Under the pieces are notes generated by a model. That model was not told the origin of the DNA and did not search any database. It was given only the letters and a program-made list of their open reading frames with translations. Shown here in pieces: positions 1 to 5,136 of a DNA stretch of 5,136 nucleotides. Made by a program: the position numbers and the translations under genes. Source of the DNA: Victivallaceae bacterium (lineage in GTDB: Bacteria; Verrucomicrobiota; Lentisphaeria; Victivallales; Victivallaceae); contig JAQVVK010000149.1 of NCBI GenBank assembly GCA_028698975.1, forward strand, positions 1 through 5,136, given 5' to 3'. Each line of letters opens with the position of its first letter. Within the stretch, counting starts at the first letter, position 1.

Positions 1-3000
1 GGTCGAATTGCCTTTCCACGTCATCAACGCGCCGCTGTTGTTGCCAAGATCGAAGTTCCACGTCGAGGTGGCTGCTCCGACCATCTGGAACTCCTGCGCC
101 ACCGCAGTCGCGCCCTTGACTTCCACCGTTTCGAAACCGGCGAGGCCGCCCATCGAACCGGTGAAGCCATCCAGAGTGATGGTGCAGTTGGCACCTTCGC
201 CCGTGATGAACTTCTTTACGCTCGCGGTGTCGCTTATGGTGACTTGCGCCGCTCCGGTGATGGTCGCAGCCTGACTTGACTGCAATCCACCCGCGAAGAC
301 GCTCGAAAGCTGGGTCGCTCCGGAGATCGTGATATTGACATCGCCAACCGTGGAGCTGGTATTATTGCCAAGCGCGATACCGCCGCCGTAAACCACGCCG
401 TGGTCGCCTCCCGTGATCGTGATATTGGCCGTACCGACATTGCCGGTCGCCTGATTCTGCGCCCAAACGCCGCCATAGATATAATAGGCCGTACCGTCGG
501 TTATGTCAGTATTGGTGGTGGTCACATTGAGCTTGGCATTGGTGCCGGCGATACCGCCTGCCACCAAACCGCGGCCATTGGCCATTGAGCCGGTCTGAGT
601 GCCGCCATCCCAGTTGACCGTGACATCGGTCACATTGAGCGTGCCGCCATTGATGACAAACCCGGCACCGGCGACGAAACTGCCGCCGCCTATTGCCGCG
701 CCGTCCGCCACATTGACCGTAACATTACCGGCATTGACGGTGCCGGTGGTATTGACCCGGTTGCCGCCAAAGGCCGAACCGGTGAGCGTACCCGCGATAT
801 TGAGCGTCGTCGCGCCAAGGCCGGTGGCTCCATTGGCAAGATTGGCTCCGCCGTAAACGGTTCCAACCGTGCCGCCAGCGTTGACGTTGACCTTCGCAGC
901 TCCGGTATTGAAGCTCTGGCCGCCGCCGTAAACATAGTTCGCACTGCCGCCAGCCACATTGACCTCCAGCTCCGCCGCAATGGTCGCTCCGGCCGCTCCG
1001 CCGCCGCAGACCGGCTTGTTGGCCGTCGCGCCGTTGAAGTCAAGGATGACCTTGTTTCCGGTCGCCGCATTGCCTTTGGCCGCATAGAATGCGGTGTTGG
1101 TATCGGTATAGGTGTTATCGAGCGTACCGGCATAAGTGATCTTGCCGTCGTCGGTGGCAATGGCGGTAAGTTCGGCGTCTTTGCCGGTCAACTTACTGTA
1201 ATTGTCGACCGCCGCACCCACCGTCACCGCCAGATTAGCCGCATCAAGCACATAGGCGGTGTCACCGCTGAAATACTTGTTGTCACTCAGCGCGTTTCCG
1301 TTGATGGTTACGGTGCCGGTGACCGTCGGTGTGCCGCTGGCAAAAGTATAGGTGCTGTCGGTGATCAAATTCACCGCGCCAAATTCAAGATATGTCACGC
1401 CTTCGACCACCGCGCCGGAGTGAAGTATCAGGTTTTCAACCGAGCCGCTTCCCTGTACGCTGTCTTTGGTATAGGTGCGCAGACAGCCGCCGGAAAGCAC
1501 CTCTGTCGTGCCGGTCGCATAGCCCTGCCCGTAGTCAAACTGGAGCAACCCGCCGAAGCCCACCGTCACATCATACCCCTCGGCGTTGGCGCGGAGAGTT
1601 ATTTTGCCCTCCTCGTCGCCGGTGTTGTAGGTGTCTCCGGTGAGTGTCGTACCCGAAACCTTGCCACCCGAAACCGTACACCAGCCGCGGTTGTCAATAT
1701 CATAGGCCGTTGCGCCGCTGAAAACTTCAAGTTTGCCGTATTCGCTGAGCGTGCCGCCCGAAACCGTCGCGCCGTCGCCCTGTACCCGCATGGAACCGAT
1801 CAGGCCGGCGGTGCGATTACCGTAAACCTTGAAGTTGCTGACGGTATTGCCCGCATCGAGGCAGATGAACCCGCCGCCGGAAACATTGACCAATCCACCG
1901 TCAGTAACCGAATTAAGCCCGGAAACAATGCCGCCGGAAAGGATATTCAGCACGCCGCCGGAAATTTTTGCTCCGGACATTGTCGCGCCATTACTGACTG
2001 TTGCCGTGCCGCCATAAACCGTAGTGCCACTCGCTGTACCACCGAATCTTATCTGGTATTTGCCACCGGAGACAGTCGCGTTGCGGTCAATCGCGTTGGT
2101 TCCTTGAATAATGACATCGCCGCCATCGTAAACCGTGTTGTTTTCGCCAATTCCCGACTGGTAGAATCGAAGCAAACCACCGCTGGAAACATTAAAACCA
2201 ACGATTTTGTTGGTATACTCCTGATCGCCGTATGACATATCCCGAGTAGCGAGGGAGCAGCCGTCCGCCGTTGCTCCACCCAGCGTACCGCCGGACATGG
2301 TCGCTCCGCGCGAAAGGGTTACGGTAGCACTGTATATGTTGGTATTGACGACCGTAGCCCCACTGGCGACGGTCATGACCCCGCCGGAAACATTGACGCC
2401 GGAAACCGCATTGCCGGAGAGCAGGTTGACCGTGGCGCCTTCCACTACCGTCAGGCTGCCGTTGGCGTAAACATCGATACCATTGACCACGTTTCCGGTA
2501 TTGAGCAAAACCGTTCCGCCCGCCTTGACCGTTACCGTAGCGTCAACGCCGGCCAGTACATTCAAATCGGTTATCTTGCCCTTGTTGCCAACTTCGACGG
2601 AACCGCCGGAAACCGTTACTCCGGTAATCGTCCCATTTGTCGTCACCGTCAGCCGGCCAGTGGAAACATGCCAATTTTCTGCGGAGGCTCCGCTGTAAAC
2701 CTGTGCCAATCCTCCTTTTACATACATTCCACTGGCAAAGCCGCCAAATCTGACGTTGCAGGTGCCCCCGGACAAAACAGTCATGTTATACGCTTCACCT
2801 CTGCTGACGACTGCCTGACCGTTGTTTTCAAGCAAAGTGTCGTAGGCTTTGCCGCCGGATTCGACCCGAAGCACACCGCCGGATATGACATGGGCACCGG
2901 AAACAGTTGCATTGCGGGCGGATACGTTTTGCGCAAACGGGTTGGTGACATAGGTCACGTTGGCGATCTTCTGCGTCTCGGTTAAAACCAAGGTTTCGCC

Positions 3001-3039
3001 GGTTGGAATTACGTAGGTTGCTCCACTGGTATAAGGCAT
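1..3039 (-). CDS. Giant AIDA-like repeat protein, probable surface or secreted adhesin (3' end outside window)
   Basis: I checked every codon from the ATG at 3039 to base 1: 1013 sense codons, no stop, so the C-terminus lies beyond the left edge. The start at 3039 has GGGAGAG at 3046-3052 with a 6-base spacer. An in-frame ATG at 3054 has no such site, and a stop (TAA) at 3076-3078 blocks any longer version. Layout: residues 1-43 N-terminal cap (MPYTSGATYV...); about 44-552 VSGG/SGG strand-loop-strand repeats; about 553-690 non-repetitive linker; about 690-920 repeats with (Y/F)(G/A)GG turns; about 920-1013 a segment with GFETVEV. The composition is Gly, Thr, Val, Ala, Ser and Asn, with seven Cys. 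This style is known from AIDA-I-type autotransporter passengers and from large Lentisphaerota proteins, which fold as beta-helices. No signal peptide is visible. Surface location and adhesion are inferred; a C-terminal barrel or anchor cannot be seen here. Confidence 0.92.
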   Translation of the reverse strand, partial: MPYTSGATYVIPTGETLVLTETQKIANVTYVTNPFAQNVSARNATVSGAHVISGGVLRVESGGKAYDTLLENNGQAVVSRGEAYNMTVLSGGTCNVRFGGFASGMYVKGGLAQVYSGASAENWHVSTGRLTVTTNGTITGVTVSGGSVEVGNKGKITDLNVLAGVDATVTVKAGGTVLLNTGNVVNGIDVYANGSLTVVEGATVNLLSGNAVSGVNVSGGVMTVASGATVVNTNIYSATVTLSRGATMSGGTLGGATADGCSLATRDMSYGDQEYTNKIVGFNVSSGGLLRFYQSGIGENNTVYDGGDVIIQGTNAIDRNATVSGGKYQIRFGGTASGTTVYGGTATVSNGATMSGAKISGGVLNILSGGIVSGLNSVTDGGLVNVSGGGFICLDAGNTVSNFKVYGNRTAGLIGSMRVQGDGATVSGGTLSEYGKLEVFSGATAYDIDNRGWCTVSGGKVSGTTLTGDTYNTGDEEGKITLRANAEGYDVTVGFGGLLQFDYGQGYATGTTEVLSGGCLRTYTKDSVQGSGSVENLILHSGAVVEGVTYLEFGAVNLITDSTYTFASGTPTVTGTVTINGNALSDNKYFSGDTAYVLDAANLAVTVGAAVDNYSKLTGKDAELTAIATDDGKITYAGTLDNTYTDTNTAFYAAKGNAATGNKVILDFNGATANKPVCGGGAAGATIAAELEVNVAGGSANYVYGGGQSFNTGAAKVNVNAGGTVGTVYGGANLANGATGLGATTLNIAGTLTGSAFGGNRVNTTGTVNAGNVTVNVADGAAIGGGSFVAGAGFVINGGTLNVTDVTVNWDGGTQTGSMANGRGLVAGGIAGTNAKLNVTTTNTDITDGTAYYIYGGVWAQNQATGNVGTANITITGGDHGVVYGGGIALGNNTSSTVGDVNITISGATQLSSVFAGGLQSSQAATITGAAQVTISDTASVKKFITGEGANCTITLDGFTGSMGGLAGFETVEVKGATAVAQEFQMVGAATSTWNFDLGNNSGALMTWKGNST
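289..936 (-). repeat. Second protein repeat block with (Y/F)(G/A)GG turns
   Basis: Eight related turns occur: VYGGG (Tyr 704), VYGGA (Tyr 729), AFGGN (Phe 757), AIGGG (Ile 783), VAGGI (Ala 827), IYGGV (Tyr 855), VYGGG (Tyr 884) and VFAGG (Phe 915). The steps are 25, 28, 26, 44, 28, 29 and 31 residues. Between turns there is usually a strand of the VNVNAGG / NITITGG / NITISGA type, so each unit reads as short strand, polar loop, strand, GG turn. This unit is longer than the 18-20-residue repeats of the N-terminal half and differs in motif, so it is a separate class. The 44-residue step suggests one unit carries an insertion or lost its motif. The fold is probably a parallel beta-helix (inference). 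Confidence 0.8.
1384..2910 (-). repeat. AIDA-like strand-loop-strand protein repeats (first repeat block)
   Basis: This part of the giant gene encodes degenerate repeats of the form hydrophobic-x-V-x-SGG-xAxxxxV-x-GG. The cleanest tandem run is residues 327-382 (bases 1894-2061): units KYQIRFGG..., TATVSNGA... and VLNILSGG..., of 18, 18 and 20 residues, each ending in GG. The pattern matches the roughly 19-residue passenger repeats of AIDA-I, which in known cases are O-heptosylated; modification here is only a possibility. At DNA level the repeats share short identical blocks. One 17-base block (plus strand ccgccggaaacattgac) occurs at 1874-1890 and 2381-2397. Otherwise the copies are well diverged, which argues for old duplication rather than recent expansion. 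Confidence 0.85.
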
Positions 3040-3079
3040 AATAAACTCTCCCATGGTTGGTGTTTGACAGACAAATTAT
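3040..3079 (-). other. Intergenic spacer between pseudopilin and giant repeat gene
   Basis: Forty bases from the pseudopilin stop to the next ATG. The spacer holds the ribosome binding site and an upstream in-frame ATG. There is no stem-loop with a T-run, so no terminator is visible, which is compatible with read-through into the repeat gene. Confidence 0.6.
3046..3052 (-). promoter_or_regulatory. Ribosome binding site that decides the start of the giant repeat protein
   Basis: The minus strand reads GGGAGAG, then TTTATT, then the ATG at 3039. This purine-rich site lies within the five extra codons of the longer candidate start (ATG at 3054), which has no Shine-Dalgarno sequence of its own. 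The shorter start at 3039 is therefore preferred. Confidence 0.7.
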
Positions 3080-3862
3080 TCAATCCAAAATAGTTCCAGA
3101 CCAAAACAATGCTTTATAATTTGATAAAAACGGTATTTCTTTGACATGCGTACCGGCGGCGTGACCATCGACATACGAAATGTTGATGACCTCGCCGGAA
3201 CGATGACGCGTCTGATAATCGGTATCCGCCGCGTCAGGGGTTACTCCGGAGGTGTCTTTGACAAACAAAGTAGCCAGCGTCGATTTATTGGAACCCGGCA
3301 CGATTTTACCGGACTGCGCCCGCCCCTGATCCGAAATATAAAGTACCTCTGAAGGACTTTGTATCGAAGAAAGCCTGCGGCTTACACGGTTCACCGGCTG
3401 TAAAAGAGTACCTCCGGTTGCCATCGGATTCTTGAAGTGAAGATACGTATTGACCGAATATGAATAAATCGGGGCTCCGGATACCGCATTGGTGGTGTAA
3501 CTGTTGGATGGACAGCAGAACATCGTTCCGCGCCACGGTGAATCTGCAATAATATCATCCACCGTTTTATTGTTGCCCATCGACTTCATCATACAATATT
3601 CCCAGCTTTTCTCAAAACGCTCTTTGCCGTCGCTGAGATATGGCACCGAATCAAGCGCAATACCTTTGTTTTCATCGGAATACATGCTCCCGGAAATATT
3701 CAACTGCTTCACGTTGTTGAGACATGCCGTGGCGCGTGCGCTTTCGCGGGCTTTATTTAACGCCGGGAGCAGCATCGCAGCCAAAATGGCGATGATCGCT
3801 ATAACAACTAGGAGTTCAATCAAAGTAAAGCTCGGGAAATTGCCAGTCATACGTTTTTTCAT
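3080..3862 (-). CDS. Type II secretion/type IV pilin-like pseudopilin with H-X(n)-DG C-terminal motif
   Basis: A complete protein of 260 residues from the preferred ATG at 3862. Residues 1-11 are a short basic leader, then FTLIELLVV starts at Phe12 and a hydrophobic helix runs to about residue 35, ending in LLPALNKARESA. Glu16 is the conserved Glu5 of the mature pilin. Prepilin peptidase should cut before Phe12, though the residue at -1 is Ser11 rather than the usual Gly. The globular part has a CCPSN segment and, near the C-terminus, His220 and Asp232-Gly233, a variant of the 'prepilin-type processing-associated H-X9-DG' domain with 11 intervening residues instead of 9. Such proteins occur in very many copies in Lentisphaerota and Planctomycetota; their individual roles are mostly unknown. 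This one is an inner-membrane-inserted, type II secretion-like minor component or a free pseudopilin. An alternative in-frame start at 3895 would add 11 residues. Confidence 0.93.
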   Translation of the reverse strand: MKKRMTGNFPSFTLIELLVVIAIIAILAAMLLPALNKARESARATACLNNVKQLNISGSMYSDENKGIALDSVPYLSDGKERFEKSWEYCMMKSMGNNKTVDDIIADSPWRGTMFCCPSNSYTTNAVSGAPIYSYSVNTYLHFKNPMATGGTLLQPVNRVSRRLSSIQSPSEVLYISDQGRAQSGKIVPGSNKSTLATLFVKDTSGVTPDAADTDYQTRHRSGEVINISYVDGHAAGTHVKEIPFLSNYKALFWSGTILD

Positions 3863-3869
3863 AGTGTTG

Positions 3870-3875
3870 CTCCTT
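3870..3875 (-). promoter_or_regulatory. Ribosome binding site for the pseudopilin start at 3862
   Basis: AAGGAG on the minus strand with a 7-base spacer to the ATG at 3862. This start gives an 11-residue basic leader before FTLIE, the usual length for this family. A competing in-frame ATG at 3895 also has GGAG (3901-3904) with a 5-base spacer, so both starts are possible; the downstream one is the stronger match. Confidence 0.7.
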
Positions 3876-3915
3876 TTTTCATATTGATCTTTCATATGTT
3901 CTCCAAGGTGTATTT

Positions 3916-4737
3916 TTATAAAGCACGCAATGTAAAATTACGTATTTCAAACCATGCGTCAGGTTGATTCCATGCAAATACCGCCAAAATCGCATTCTGC
4001 GCCCCGATATTGTCTGGAATAAACAGCAGTTTGACCTTGCGCCATTTATCCTTGTTGAGATAAATCCGGCTGTCGAGCAGAGTTTCCGAGAGATTGATCC
4101 TTCCGAATTTGCCCAGCGCCGCAACTGAGAGGTTCGCCTGTCCGCGCCCCTCAAATGATATTTGATACCCCATGCCCGGCGTCAACGCGAAGCGATTGGT
4201 ATTGGCTCCGACGCACTGCGAGCGGTTAATGTTTTTTATGCGCAGGGTCGTGTCTTTCAACGTCAGCTCATAATCTTTTTTCCAGCCGGGATATTGAAGA
4301 TTGCTGCTGTTGAGCAGCTGACGTCTGGTCGCCCGCACAAAGAGATCGCCGAACTTGGCAGGATCGGCGACTCCGCGTAGACCACCGCCCCAATCCAGCG
4401 ACTTACCTCCGTTGTTGACTTGAAGCGACATGCGAAGGTGCAAGTCTGTACTGAGCGGGAAAAACTCGGAGTTATCGATCTTTATGTTGTAATACGACAC
4501 ACCGCGGCTCCGCTTGAACGAGACGCTGCCGTACTTGACTCGCTCCCCTTCCTGCGAATAATTGCCGGGCAGGTCGCCGCCGACATCAGGAGCTTTGCTT
4601 TTGATTATATTTTTGCTGTCGCATGTGAACCGTAAAAGTTTTTGATCGTCACCCTTGCCGGTCGTGTCGATCGCCCAGACAATATTGCATTCCGCGGCAT
4701 GGTGTTTTTCGGTGACTTCCACACTCAACTCAATCAT
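3916..4737 (-). CDS. CBM9/DOMON-like plus CBM4/9-like carbohydrate-binding protein (3' part of a frame-broken gene)
   Basis: The longest ATG-started frame gives 273 residues ending at TAA 3916-3918. I think it is the C-terminal part of the protein encoded upstream, not a separate gene. Residues 1 to about 137 (MIELSVEVTEKHHA near the start, FFPLS, LQVNNGGKSLDW, DPAKFGDLFV) follow the pattern of CBM9/DOMON-like sandwiches, where a 'LxLxVxVTDxxH' strand is followed by 'VNDxxG...W' and 'P..FG.L'. Residues about 143-273 resemble a CBM4/9-type jelly roll: LTPGMGYQISFEG, then KWRKVKLLF, then a final WFEIRNFTL strand. The frame stays open upstream to 4800 and there encodes GNDFNARFAVKRTAG, an expected first strand of the CBM9-like domain. 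The ATG at 4737 has no Shine-Dalgarno sequence. The inferred role is binding of poly- or oligosaccharide outside the cytoplasm. Family assignment is by eye. Confidence 0.75.
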   Translation of the reverse strand: MIELSVEVTEKHHAAECNIVWAIDTTGKGDDQKLLRFTCDSKNIIKSKAPDVGGDLPGNYSQEGERVKYGSVSFKRSRGVSYYNIKIDNSEFFPLSTDLHLRMSLQVNNGGKSLDWGGGLRGVADPAKFGDLFVRATRRQLLNSSNLQYPGWKKDYELTLKDTTLRIKNINRSQCVGANTNRFALTPGMGYQISFEGRGQANLSVAALGKFGRINLSETLLDSRIYLNKDKWRKVKLLFIPDNIGAQNAILAVFAWNQPDAWFEIRNFTLRAL

Positions 4738-5136
4738 GCCGGCGGTGCGTTTAACCGCAAACCGTGCGTTGAAATCATTGCCCTCTGTTTTTCGCCGGAT
4801 TCAAGTTTGTTCCACACTTTTTCAGTCGTGTCGTCGGCGGTATAATTGCCGATGGTACCGTGGTCGAGGCCTCGCATCGAAACCGGCTTGCGGATAACTT
4901 CGCCTGTTTCCCCCCCCTGAAGCGGAGCCACCGGGCGGCTCAAATAATAGAGTTCAGGCTTTAACAAAGCGCTGTCGGAAATTTCCACAGGAGACCCGTC
5001 TGGCATAACTGCCCGGCCGCCGGTGGCCGCCGCCAGTCCGTTTCCGGCCGGAACCGTGCTCTTAGCCGGGTTCCAGAAGACCAGAAGTTTGCCACCTTCG
5101 TCCTCCAGCTCCACCGCGCAAATCCCCCCCGGCAAC
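4734..5136 (-). CDS. Probable glycoside hydrolase-like protein, C-terminal region (5' end outside window; frame broken at its 3' end)
   Basis: Open to the right edge, so the true N-terminus is not in the window; the TTG at 5135 is just an in-frame codon. 133 codons are visible before TGA at 4734-4736. The first part, VELEDEGGKLLVFWNP followed by a stretch ending in ALLKPELYYLSRP, resembles the small beta domain that closes many clan-A-type glycoside hydrolases, where a 'LVxxWNP' strand leads to a 'Gxxv...L...PxYL' ending. That identification is by style only. Then comes a linker and TIGNYTADDTTEKVWNKLESGE, which looks like the start of a CBM9-like domain. The last residues, RAMISTHGLRLNAPPA, do not look like that domain, while the frame one base away does. 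I therefore read this and the next ORF as one gene split by a one-base change. Poly-G runs of 8 (4910-4917) and 7 (5124-5130) also lie in the gene. Confidence 0.7.
   Translation of the reverse strand, partial: LPGGICAVELEDEGGKLLVFWNPAKSTVPAGNGLAAATGGRAVMPDGSPVEISDSALLKPELYYLSRPVAPLQGGETGEVIRKPVSMRGLDHGTIGNYTADDTTEKVWNKLESGEKQRAMISTHGLRLNAPPA
4737..4800 (-). other. Apparent frameshift joining the two carbohydrate-binding ORFs
   Basis: Both frames are open only here: the upstream frame runs to its stop at 4734, and the downstream frame becomes open just after a TGA at 4801-4803. Restoring one A to the five-A run at 4788-4792 would give ...LESGEKTEGNDFNARFAV..., a smooth CBM9-like sequence continuing into MIELSVEV. 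A missing base in the GAGGG just downstream would serve equally well. This may be a sequencing or assembly error, or a true disabling deletion. The site is not a good programmed slippage site, because the codon before AAA (GAA) cannot re-pair one base back. Confidence 0.72.

Noticed and set aside
690..1160. Minus-strand open frame of 156 codons
   Set aside because: It overlaps the giant repeat gene in another frame. The Arg/Pro/Ser-rich translation is a typical shadow of GC-rich coding DNA.
1420..2235. Plus-strand open frame of 271 codons
   Set aside because: It lies opposite the VSGG repeat block. Its length follows from the repetitive, stop-poor composition of the minus-strand gene, it has no ribosome binding site, and the translation shows no family-like pattern.
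1874..2397. Repeated gccggaaac blocks as a CRISPR or intergenic repeat array
   Set aside because: The repeats are in frame, irregularly spaced and encode VSGG motifs inside one open reading frame, so they are protein repeats.
3075..3104. Possible promoter before the giant repeat gene (AATAAT at 3075-3080, TTGGTC at 3099-3104, minus strand)
   Set aside because: The -35 matches only three of six consensus bases, the spacer is 18 bases, and the -10 overlaps the pseudopilin stop. Chance matches of this quality are common in A/T-rich gaps.
3863..3915. Terminator between the carbohydrate-binding gene and the pseudopilin
   Set aside because: The 53-base gap contains no inverted repeat followed by a T-run on the minus strand; it holds only the two ribosome binding sites and start codons.
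4734..4737. ATGA overlap as genuine translational coupling of two genes
   Set aside because: The ATG has no Shine-Dalgarno sequence, and the frame upstream of it encodes the missing first strand of the CBM9-like domain. A frame break in one gene fits better.
4785..4793. Programmed -1 frameshift site at the A5 run
   Set aside because: The sequence GAA AAA C does not fit X XXY YYZ in the reading frame, since the GAA tRNA cannot re-pair on CGA. I also saw no obvious downstream stem-loop or upstream Shine-Dalgarno stimulator.

Overview
The window looks like part of a Lentisphaerota genome (Victivallis-like), or a close relative in the PVC group. The evidence is a pseudopilin with the FTLIELLVVIAIIAILAAM-type N-terminus that is strongly amplified in those bacteria, placed between a carbohydrate-binding protein and a very long, Gly/Thr/Val/Asn-rich repeat protein. 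The phylum is inferred from protein style; no rRNA or other marker gene is present.

All supported genes lie on the minus strand, so they read from the right edge to the left edge. (1) From 5136 to 3916 is the 3' part of a gene for a carbohydrate-active or carbohydrate-binding protein. Its first visible part resembles the small beta domain that ends many glycoside hydrolases. It is followed by a CBM9/DOMON-like sandwich and a C-terminal CBM4/9-like jelly roll. The reading frame is broken once, around 4740-4800, inside the CBM9-like domain, so two ORFs overlapping by ATGA stand where one protein is expected. (2) From 3862 to 3080 is a complete type II/IV pseudopilin-like protein with a variant H-X(n)-DG C-terminal motif. 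(3) From 3039 to the left edge is the first 1013 codons of a giant repeat protein with no stop codon. Its N-terminal half is made of AIDA-I-like strand-loop-strand repeats of about 18-20 residues. A linker of about 140 residues follows, then a second repeat class with a (Y/F)(G/A)GG turn about every 25-31 residues. Its 3' end lies outside the window.

The gaps are 53 and 40 bases, each downstream start has a good Shine-Dalgarno sequence, and I see no terminator or convincing promoter between the genes. They may therefore be one transcription unit. A reasonable reading is a cell-surface or secreted polysaccharide-handling locus: a glycan-binding enzyme, a pseudopilin, and a large beta-helical surface or adhesin-like protein. 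This functional link is inference.

No tRNA, rRNA, CRISPR array, insertion sequence or phage gene was seen. The plus strand carries only shadow ORFs opposite the repeats. The points most worth a second look are the frame break in the carbohydrate-binding gene, the missing N-terminal signal peptide on the giant repeat protein, and its switch from one repeat class to another.
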